The notes beneath the pieces were generated by a model. It worked only from the letters and a program-made list of their open reading frames with translations. It searched no databases and was not told the DNA's origin. DNA of 20,314 nucleotides from a virus, in IMG/VR virus record IMGVR_UViG_3300028802_000065, positions 1 to 20,314 of that record. One strand, written 5' to 3'. A program made the position numbers and the translations under genes. Below, one piece after another: positions 1-6,555 of the stretch (position 1 is the stretch's first letter; every line of letters starts with the position of its first letter).

Positions 1-2
1 TG

Positions 3-1832
3 CCGGAAGCTACGCCGGTGATTTCGATGTTTCAATACATCAGCGGCAACAATCAGCGCATGTATGCCGGCAACCTCAACAAGCTCTATGACGTTACGAC
101 ACCTGTGCCGGTAGAGATCAAGGCAGGACAAACATCAGGCAATTACGTCGCCAGTCAACTTGCCAACCAGGGCGGCGACTGGATGATTGTGCTGAACGAC
201 ACAGGCGACTACCCGCTGCGCTTCAACGGCACCACTTGGGTTACGCTGGATGGCACGCCGCCCGCCAACTGGCTCAACAACACCGCCTACGCCGTCAACG
301 CCAAGGTGACTGACGCGGCTGACGGCTCGCGGTGGAAGTGTGCCGTGGCGAATACCAGTGCCGCCGCTGGTACCTTTGCGGACGATCGTATTGCGCGCCC
401 GACTTTCTGGACCGCGGATCCGTTTGCGTCAGACGGCACAAGCTGGATCACCGGGCCGCCAGAGTCCAGCGTCGTCAACGGCCACAACCTGACCTATGTC
501 TGGAAATATCGCGGCCACCTCTACTTTATCGAGGGCGGCACCATGAATGCGTGGTATCTGCCGATCAACGCGGTTGGCGGCACGCTGCAAATGATTCCGC
601 TGGCGGGCGCGGCCACCAAGGGCGGCAAGCTGCTCGCCGGGTTTACATGGTCGCTCGACGCCGGCGACGGCATTGACGACAAGTGTGTCTTCATGACCGA
701 CCAGGGCGAGCTGCTTATCTTTACAGGCTCGGATCCGTCGACAATCGCCAACTGGCGCCAGGAAGGCCGATACCAGACCTCGGTGCCGCTCGGCATGAAC
801 GCCCATATCGCGGTTGGTGGCGACGTGATGATTGCTACCGTCGACGGCATTATCCCGATCTCGGCGTCCATTACCAAAGACAGCATGCAGCTCGAGTTGG
901 CCGCCATCACCCGCGCCATCAAGCCCATGTGGCGCGACATGGTGAACGCCAGGCGCACCTATCCATGGACGCTGTGCAAATTTGACGAATACGGCGGCAT
1001 GTTTGTCACCTACCCCGGCGGCAATGCCGGCAGCTGGTATTGCGGCGTAGTCAACATCGCCACTGGCGCCTGGGCGCGCTATGTCGGCTGGGACGCCATG
1101 TGTTTCTGCCGGCTGCGCTCCGATATGTTTTTTGGGACGCAAACCGGCAAGATCATGCAGGCCGATCGCACCGGCTATGACGATGGCGTGCCATACATCG
1201 CGACAATGGTGGGCGGCTGGGAGATGTTTTCCTCGCAGTCGTCAACGCTGGTATGGCGCCAGTCCAGGGCCGCCTTCTCTGCCCGCGCCGGCGAGCCGTT
1301 TCAGCCGCAACTGTCCTGCACCACCGATTACGTCATTGTTATTCCAACACCGCCATCCGCGGCGCCGGATCCGGGCGTGCCGGATGTCTGGGGTCAGGGG
1401 CTGTGGGGGCCGGATTTAAGACCACCCGTTCCGTCGCCGTGGAAAAACGCCACTGTGTATACTGCGGGTACAAAAGTGTACGACCCCGCCAATCCACCCA
1501 ACAACACGCTCTGGACTGTTGCCATTAATCATACCAGTGCGGCAACTGGCCTGTTTGCCGCCGATCGCGCCGCGCACCCAACCTACTGGACAGCAGCAGG
1601 AACATATCCATCCCCCCCGACGCCGACCGCACCGGAGATAGCGCAATACGCGCAGTGGGATCAGCCGGCGCCGTCGACGCCTGTGATGCGATCCACCATG
1701 TGGATATCGATCGGCTACACCGGGTTCAGTCATGCCCCGATTTGCCAGGTGACGGTGGCGCAGCAGGCGCGGCCGGAAGTGGAATTGATATCGATTGCAG
1801 CGACGTATGAACCTGCTGGCGTCAACGTCTAG
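3..1832 (+). CDS. Phage tail/connector structural protein, 5' end outside the window
   Basis: The frame is open to the left edge, so the gene probably begins upstream; a GTG at 18 and an ATG at 27 are possible internal starts, but no good ribosome-binding site precedes them. The 604 residues after the GTG are rich in beta-type sequence, with W/G/Y repeats. The C-terminal part (RSTMWISIGYTGF, then RPEVELISIAATYEP) resembles short-tailed-phage proteins often annotated as tail or packaged-DNA-stabilisation (P22 gp10-like) proteins; that match is from memory and moderate. Two similar modules of about 50 residues lie at 270-413 and 1440-1592. The position just before the ejection-type genes fits a connector or tail-hub role. 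The exact family is uncertain. Confidence 0.6.
   Translation, partial: PEATPVISMFQYISGNNQRMYAGNLNKLYDVTTPVPVEIKAGQTSGNYVASQLANQGGDWMIVLNDTGDYPLRFNGTTWVTLDGTPPANWLNNTAYAVNAKVTDAADGSRWKCAVANTSAAAGTFADDRIARPTFWTADPFASDGTSWITGPPESSVVNGHNLTYVWKYRGHLYFIEGGTMNAWYLPINAVGGTLQMIPLAGAATKGGKLLAGFTWSLDAGDGIDDKCVFMTDQGELLIFTGSDPSTIANWRQEGRYQTSVPLGMNAHIAVGGDVMIATVDGIIPISASITKDSMQLELAAITRAIKPMWRDMVNARRTYPWTLCKFDEYGGMFVTYPGGNAGSWYCGVVNIATGAWARYVGWDAMCFCRLRSDMFFGTQTGKIMQADRTGYDDGVPYIATMVGGWEMFSSQSSTLVWRQSRAAFSARAGEPFQPQLSCTTDYVIVIPTPPSAAPDPGVPDVWGQGLWGPDLRPPVPSPWKNATVYTAGTKVYDPANPPNNTLWTVAINHTSAATGLFAADRAAHPTYWTAAGTYPSPPTPTAPEIAQYAQWDQPAPSTPVMRSTMWISIGYTGFSHAPICQVTVAQQARPEVELISIAATYEPAGVNV
270..413 (+). repeat. 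W-module, copy 1
   Basis: Encodes a module beginning W-L-N-N-T-A-Y and ending SAAAGTFADDR..P.FWT. The order W..Y..G/N..V..W...H/N.S...F..DR....WT resembles CBM5/12-type carbohydrate-binding modules (inference). It pairs with copy 2 at 1440-1592. Confidence 0.6.
1440..1592 (+). repeat. W-module, copy 2
   Basis: Encodes W-K-N-A-T-V-Y-T-A-G-T-K-V and ends HTSAATGLFAADR..P.YWT. It is clearly related in protein sequence to copy 1 but diverged in DNA, so it is an old internal domain duplication and not a recent repeat. A Pro-rich linker precedes it. Confidence 0.6.
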
Positions 1833-1843
1833 GGAGATGCGTA

Positions 1844-2374
1844 ATGCCTGCCATGGGCGATCTGTTTGCGCCGGCGTACCGCGCCAATGACCCTGCCTCG
1901 GTGCAGGCAGTAAACGACTGGCAAAACCGCGTCTTTAACGTCAACCCTGGCAACATCGAACAGACCCGCAAGCCGGTATCGTTCAATACCGGCAACCCCG
2001 GCGGCATGCTGGATCCAGAGGCGCTGCGCATGATGGCGCAGGGTGGCCCGTATGACTTCAATGCGCGGCGCAATGCCATCGCCGCGGCGGCGGTCCCGCA
2101 GTCGGCAGCGCAGCCGACCGGCCAGCAATCCTACTACGGCCAAGGCGGCACCGTTCCTACGGCGACCGGCGGCACCATGCCGGTCATGGGCGGCTATGAC
2201 AGCCTCGGCGGGCCATCTAACCCGTATGGCGGCCTGAGCCTGAGCGACTGGAATACGTTTGTCGGCCATGTCGGGCTGGACGCCGCCAACAAGTGGGCGG
2301 CACAGAATGCGTCAAATACGCCGGCATATCAGCCGCCGACCTATCAAGACAGCTTTGGGGGAGGGCCGGCCTGA
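1844..2374 (+). CDS. Low-complexity virion-type protein (176 aa), function unknown
   Basis: ATG start with a GGGAG ribosome-binding site at about 1832-1836. The protein is Gly/Ala/Pro/Gln-rich and shows no catalytic motif. Residues 132-151 (SLSDWNTFVGHVGLDAANKW) closely match residues 76-95 of the gene at 3482, and residues 74-83 (ARRNAIAAAA) are a weak version of a helical motif found in four further downstream proteins. The stop overlaps the next start (TGATG at 2372-2376), so the two are translationally coupled. Given its place between a tail/connector gene and the ejection-type genes it is probably a minor virion component; that is inference from order only. Confidence 0.7.
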   Translation: MPAMGDLFAPAYRANDPASVQAVNDWQNRVFNVNPGNIEQTRKPVSFNTGNPGGMLDPEALRMMAQGGPYDFNARRNAIAAAAVPQSAAQPTGQQSYYGQGGTVPTATGGTMPVMGGYDSLGGPSNPYGGLSLSDWNTFVGHVGLDAANKWAAQNASNTPAYQPPTYQDSFGGGPA

Positions 2375-3468
2375 TGGACTTGGCGAGCGGTTACTCCGAC
2401 AGCATCAATTACGGCAACGGCTACACGCCGCTGGCTACAGGTGCGATCAACAACAACAACGCCGAGTATCAGCGCAATCAAATGGCGATGGCGCTGATGG
2501 CGCAGCAGGCACAGAACAATGTGTTTGCGTCGGGCGGCGGCTTCGGCGCTCAGACTGCGGCCTACGCGGGTGCGGGCGCCGACTACGGGCGTGCCGTCGG
2601 TGGTGGCGGCAACATCTACGCCCCCAGCGGCGGCGGTGGCGGCTACGACGACGGCGCGGGCCTCAACCCGTCTACCGCGCCAAACGGCGGTTACTACAGT
2701 ACCCCCGCCGGTCAGGCTTTTCTGTCAAGCTACGGTCAGGGCGGCATTGGCAGCGATCGGGGCCAGTCACCAAACCAGCCGGGTAACGCGCCGATCCCAT
2801 CGTTCTGGCAGGGCGTGCGGGACTGGACCGGCATGACCTCGGGGGCGCCGTCATACGAGGCACCTGCGCCAACGCCGCAAGCCTACGGCCCCGGATACTT
2901 CGATAACACCTTCGGATCTGCCTACGCCAATCAGCAAAAAGCCATCAACTCGAAACCCGTGGACTGGGACAAGACCTTTAGTACCATTACTGCACCCTAC
3001 GCGCCGCAAACCTATTCCGGCGGCGGCATTGGCGGTGAAAGTGCGCGCGACCCCTATCAGGACTGGCTGAAAAACAGCGCCGCTTCTCAGGGATACGGGG
3101 CATTACCCCCGTTCTGGCAGGGGTTGCGGGACATGGTAGGCATGGGCCAGCCCGGCGGCGGCGGTTACGACCCCTATGCGGGCCTCGGCAACCGGGGCCA
3201 GCCGGGCGTCACCGACCCGATGGGCTACGGCACGGGCGGCTACCAAGGCAACGCCATTCCCGATCAAGCCCAGCAGAACCGCGCCCCGGTTCAGGGCGGC
3301 ATGACCGATCCGTTCTGGCAGAACATCCGCGACATGATGGGCGCGGACCCCAAGGACCAGTCCCGCCTGCCGCAAGGCGGTGCGTACCCCGGCGCGACCA
3401 ACCCCAATTACCAGCCGGGAGGGATGGCCCCGCAACTGCCTTACCAGTCCTGGCTGAACGCCAGTTAA
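2374..3468 (+). CDS. Gly/Gln/Pro-rich virion-type protein with three FWQ boxes (364 aa)
   Basis: The ATG at 2374 is chosen over upstream in-frame starts because it overlaps the preceding stop and follows GGGGGAGGG at 2357-2366. The protein is rich in Gly, Tyr, Gln and Pro, probably extended or disordered. Three copies of FWQ[GN][VLI]RD[WM]xG lie at 2803, 3112 and 3313, and a second short motif (YQDWLKNS in the middle, YQSWLNAS as the last residues) occurs twice. Residues 31-45 (EYQRNQMAMALMAQQ) carry the helical motif shared with neighbours. No enzyme motif is visible. It may be a multivalent binding or scaffold component of the virion (inference). Confidence 0.7.
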   Translation: MDLASGYSDSINYGNGYTPLATGAINNNNAEYQRNQMAMALMAQQAQNNVFASGGGFGAQTAAYAGAGADYGRAVGGGGNIYAPSGGGGGYDDGAGLNPSTAPNGGYYSTPAGQAFLSSYGQGGIGSDRGQSPNQPGNAPIPSFWQGVRDWTGMTSGAPSYEAPAPTPQAYGPGYFDNTFGSAYANQQKAINSKPVDWDKTFSTITAPYAPQTYSGGGIGGESARDPYQDWLKNSAASQGYGALPPFWQGLRDMVGMGQPGGGGYDPYAGLGNRGQPGVTDPMGYGTGGYQGNAIPDQAQQNRAPVQGGMTDPFWQNIRDMMGADPKDQSRLPQGGAYPGATNPNYQPGGMAPQLPYQSWLNAS

Positions 3469-3481
3469 GAGGACGACGATC

Positions 3482-4327
3482 ATGCCCGGAGAATTTGACC
3501 ACCTGTTTGCGCAGATGTCGCCAAGCGACATCGCCACCTGGCAACGTACCATGCAGGGTGCCGGCCAAGGTGCCGAGGCGGCCGGTGCGCTTGGCGCGCG
3601 GGGCAACCAGCGTGACGCCATTGCGCAGGCGATGATGGCGCAGCAGGCCCCACAGCAATCCTACGGCGGCGGCGGGGGCTGGGGCGGCGGTTTGCCTGCC
3701 GGAATGTCTGCCAGCGACTGGGCGACGTTCTCTGGCATCGTGGGGCGAGACGCCGCTAATCAGTGGCTCGGCAACCAGAACCTCGGCAGCGGTCCCGGCA
3801 ACAGTGGCGTTGCGGGACCAGGAGGCGCGCCTAGTGGTGGCGGCTTCAGTGGTGGCGGATACGGGCCGTTTGGTGGCGGCAACAACGCCGCAGGCCCGAC
3901 CGGCATCAGCCCCGCCGAGGCCAACCAGGCAGCAGGTCAGCAAGGCCGCGGGGCGCCCGCGCCCAGCCCTGGCCTAGAGACTGGCTACGCCACTACAAAC
4001 GATGCCGGTAAGGGCGTCTATGGTGGCTGGGGCCTGAATGCTGCCCCAGTCGGTTACGGCTACACCGGGAGTATGTTTGGGGTCGACTACGCCCCCACAC
4101 CGCCGCCTAACGACCTTACCGACCCGGCGTGGGGGCTGGTGATGAGTGTCGACCCATCAGTCATGAATGCCATGGCTATGAGCAGCGTAGGCGGCGACGG
4201 CGGCGTCGGCGTCAGCGGTGTTGGCGGCAACGGTAGCGGCATGGGCGGCGGCTACGGCTTCGGCATAGGGCCAGGCCCTGGCGGCGAGAACAGCGTCGGA
4301 CCCAACGGCGAGGCAGGACCATACTGA
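3482..4327 (+). CDS. Gly-rich virion-type protein (281 aa), related to the gene at 1844
   Basis: ATG start preceded by AGAGGA just after the previous stop. The N-terminal 60 residues look helical and contain NQRDAIAQAMMAQQA (about 42-56), the motif shared with its neighbours. Residues 76-95 (SASDWATFSGIVGRDAANQW) match the module in the protein encoded at 1844, about 15 of 20 identical. The remainder is Gly/Ser/Asn/Pro-rich and ends in a run of Gly-rich segments. The stop overlaps the next start (TGATG at 4325-4329). The function is unknown; order and composition suggest a structural or internal virion protein that shares a fold element with the gene two places upstream. Confidence 0.7.
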   Translation: MPGEFDHLFAQMSPSDIATWQRTMQGAGQGAEAAGALGARGNQRDAIAQAMMAQQAPQQSYGGGGGWGGGLPAGMSASDWATFSGIVGRDAANQWLGNQNLGSGPGNSGVAGPGGAPSGGGFSGGGYGPFGGGNNAAGPTGISPAEANQAAGQQGRGAPAPSPGLETGYATTNDAGKGVYGGWGLNAAPVGYGYTGSMFGVDYAPTPPPNDLTDPAWGLVMSVDPSVMNAMAMSSVGGDGGVGVSGVGGNGSGMGGGYGFGIGPGPGGENSVGPNGEAGPY

Positions 4328-4821
4328 TGATCGACTACGTCTATGGATACGACGACATCGTCTCACAGTTCGTGGCTGCGCTGGTTCCGGCGTGGCAGGG
4401 TCGCGAGCTGCCGCCGATGATGGCGACCATAGGCGTAATCGCCAGGGACAACGCGCAGGCCCCTGGCCGGCTGGTGGCCGGCATCCTCTATAACAACTAC
4501 GACAAGCAGGCCGGCGTCATCGAGATGTCGGGCGCGGCGCTGCCTGGCGCCAGGTGGCTGACGCGGCAGACCATGTGGCGTGCCTACCAGTATCCGTTTC
4601 TACAGCTCGAGTGCCAGATGGTGGTCAACCGCGTGCCGGCCGACGACAAGAGCCAGCTGCGGCAGCTGATCGCCTTCAACTATGAGCCGACGCTACTGCC
4701 GCGCATGCTCGGCCGCGATCGTGACCTGGTAGTGTGCCGCCTGACGCGCGAGGCCTGGGAGGCCAACAAGTTCAATCGCCGGCGTGATGTCCTGCACGTC
4801 GCAACCGAAAAGGCCGCATAG
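4327..4821 (+). CDS. GNAT-fold acetyltransferase-like phage protein (164 aa)
   Basis: Unlike its neighbours this is a globular sequence. The segment LVAGILYNNYDKQAGVIEMSG, then ARWLTRQTMWRAYQYPFLQLECQMVVNRV, follows the strand-strand-helix-strand order of GNAT acetyltransferases found beside tail and ejection genes in short-tailed phages. The usual GNAT acetyl-CoA loop (Q/RxxGxG/A) is not obvious, so it may be a structural relative without activity. It starts on the TGATG overlap and ends directly against the next ATG. Its target is unknown; modification of a virion or host protein is possible. Confidence 0.6.
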   Translation: MIDYVYGYDDIVSQFVAALVPAWQGRELPPMMATIGVIARDNAQAPGRLVAGILYNNYDKQAGVIEMSGAALPGARWLTRQTMWRAYQYPFLQLECQMVVNRVPADDKSQLRQLIAFNYEPTLLPRMLGRDRDLVVCRLTREAWEANKFNRRRDVLHVATEKAA

Positions 4822-5130
4822 ATGCCCGCTCAGTATCTCGATCCGAGATCCGATCAGCAGCGTAACGACATCACGCAGGCGCTGATGAATATACAAAACC
4901 CGCCGCCGCAAACGCCTATGCCGTCAATGCCGCAGATGCCGATGGCTGACGCTGGCGGCATTCCGCAACAGGGCATGCCCGCCCCAGGTGGAATGCCGCC
5001 CCAGGGGGCGCCTATTGGGCAAGGTATGCCCCCGCAAGGAATGCCGGGAATGATGCCGCAGCAGGGCATGCAGGCGCCCATGGCGCAGCAACCCATGCAG
5101 CAGCCAATGCAGCAACCGATGCAGAGGTAG
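4822..5130 (+). CDS. Met/Pro/Gln/Gly-rich small protein (102 aa)
   Basis: ATG immediately follows the TAG of the GNAT-like gene. Residues 1-25 hold the conserved-looking part, with QQRNDITQALMNIQ at about 12-25; the rest is an extreme low-complexity tail of MPQ/GMP units ending in three PMQQ-type repeats. Such a tail is probably disordered. The head carries the same helical motif as several adjacent virion proteins, so this may be a minimal form: a targeting helix plus a disordered tail. An AGAGGTAGG ribosome-binding site for the next gene overlaps its stop codon. Confidence 0.65.
   Translation: MPAQYLDPRSDQQRNDITQALMNIQNPPPQTPMPSMPQMPMADAGGIPQQGMPAPGGMPPQGAPIGQGMPPQGMPGMMPQQGMQAPMAQQPMQQPMQQPMQR
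5092..5127 (+). repeat. 12-bp tandem repeat, three units (PMQQ, PMQQ, PMQR)
   Basis: Units of 12 bases, each encoding P-M-Q-[QR], repeat three times just before the stop, differing by single bases. They are likely to vary in copy number by slippage. Confidence 0.8.
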
Positions 5131-5133
5131 GCC

Positions 5134-6555
5134 ATGAGCTTTCTATTCGGAGATCAACCGACACCGCCTAACCCGTACCAGACTGCGGCTGCTCAGACCG
5201 GCACCAACGTCTCGACGGGCGTGGCGAACTCTTTTCTCAACAACGTCAACCAAAACACGCCTGACGGCTCGCTGCGCTATGACGTAACGGGCAACTACGA
5301 CTGGACTGACCCGTCTACCAACCAGAAATACAACCTTCCAACGTTTACCTCGACGCAGTCGCTGTCACCGCAGGGCCAAGCCATCAAGTCGCAAACCGAC
5401 GCCGCTAAGATGAACTTGGCCGGCCTCGCCAATTCGCAGTCGGCCAGCATCTCAAACCTGCTCGGCAGTGCTTTTAATCCTTCAGGTGCGCCGTCAGGCG
5501 GCAACGCGCAGAACCTCGCCAATATCGGCCAGGCGCAAACGTCATTTGGCGACAGCGGGGCAATCCAGAAATCGCTCAGTGGCGACTACGGCGACATCAC
5601 GCGCTCTTACGGTCCCGCCGACAATTTCTCGGCCGATCGGCAGCGGGTTGAAGATAGCCTGATGCAGCGCATGAATCCGCAGTTGCAGCAAGAGCAACAG
5701 CGGGTCCAGCAGCAGCTTGCCGACCAGGGCATCCGCTACGGCTCGCAGGCCTACACCTCGGCCATGGACAACTATTCTCGCCAGGCCAACGACGCGCGCT
5801 TTGGCGCCATTGGCCAGGCCGGCCAGGAACAGGCGCGCATGAACCAGATGGCCGCGGCGCAGGCCGAGTTTCAAAACGCGGCGCAAAACCAGGGTTACCA
5901 GCAGGCGCTCGGCGCCGGCACGTTCGCCAACGCCGCGCAGGGGCAACAATACTCCCAGGATGCGGGGCGGGCCTCGTTTGCCAATGCCGGCCTGGCGCAG
6001 CAACTGGCGCAGCAGCAGTCCATCTTCAACGCGCAAAACGCGCAGCGCAATCAATCCATGCAGGAGCAGTACGCGCAGCGCAACCAGCCGCTTAACGAGA
6101 TCTCGGCGCTGATGAGCGGATCCGCGGTGAGCCAGCCTAACTGGCTTAATTCGCCGTCGTCACAGATAGCCACTACCGACATAGGCGGGCTGATTAACAA
6201 CAACTTCAATCAGCAGATGCAAAATTATCAAGCTCAGTCTGCCAATACCAACAACCTGCTCGGCGGCCTTCTTGGCCTTGGCGGTAAGTTGGGCGGGGCC
6301 GCAATCATGTCGGACGAGCGCGTCAAGGATGTTGGGCCTAAGATGGCGACAGTATTCGCCGCTGACCCTGACGGCGAGAAGCACACGCTGCCGATATATG
6401 CGTTCAACTATAAGGATGACCCAAGCTCAACCACGCATATCGGGCCGATGGCGCAGGATGTCGAAAAAATCGACAAGAGTGCTGTCACCACGCGCAAGGG
6501 CGTTAAGCACATCTATCCCGCTAAGGTGATGGGCAACATTCTGAGGGCCTCATAA
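5134..6555 (+). CDS. Gln/Ala-rich virion protein with C-terminal Peptidase_S74 self-cleaving chaperone domain (473 aa)
   Basis: ATG with AGAGGTAGG just upstream. Residues 1-100 are Asn/Thr/Ser-rich; about 170-330 are Gln/Ala/Asn-rich and probably long helices (LQQEQQRVQQQLADQG, GNAQ-type repeats). A glycine hinge (LLGGLLGLGGKLGG) leads to MSDERVKD, whose S393 and K398 fit the Ser-Lys dyad of the S74 intramolecular chaperone, followed by PIYAFNY and HIGPMAQDVE typical of that family. In known members the domain trims itself off after helping a trimer fold. At about 81 residues after the cleavage Ser it is at the short end. The helical body and the neighbours suggest an ejection or tail-interior protein more than a fibre. 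Stop and next start overlap (TAATG). Confidence 0.75.
   Translation: MSFLFGDQPTPPNPYQTAAAQTGTNVSTGVANSFLNNVNQNTPDGSLRYDVTGNYDWTDPSTNQKYNLPTFTSTQSLSPQGQAIKSQTDAAKMNLAGLANSQSASISNLLGSAFNPSGAPSGGNAQNLANIGQAQTSFGDSGAIQKSLSGDYGDITRSYGPADNFSADRQRVEDSLMQRMNPQLQQEQQRVQQQLADQGIRYGSQAYTSAMDNYSRQANDARFGAIGQAGQEQARMNQMAAAQAEFQNAAQNQGYQQALGAGTFANAAQGQQYSQDAGRASFANAGLAQQLAQQQSIFNAQNAQRNQSMQEQYAQRNQPLNEISALMSGSAVSQPNWLNSPSSQIATTDIGGLINNNFNQQMQNYQAQSANTNNLLGGLLGLGGKLGGAAIMSDERVKDVGPKMATVFAADPDGEKHTLPIYAFNYKDDPSSTTHIGPMAQDVEKIDKSAVTTRKGVKHIYPAKVMGNILRAS

Noticed and set aside
429-1142. 237-aa minus-strand frame
   Set aside because: Antisense to the tail/connector gene, no start signal, low-quality composition.
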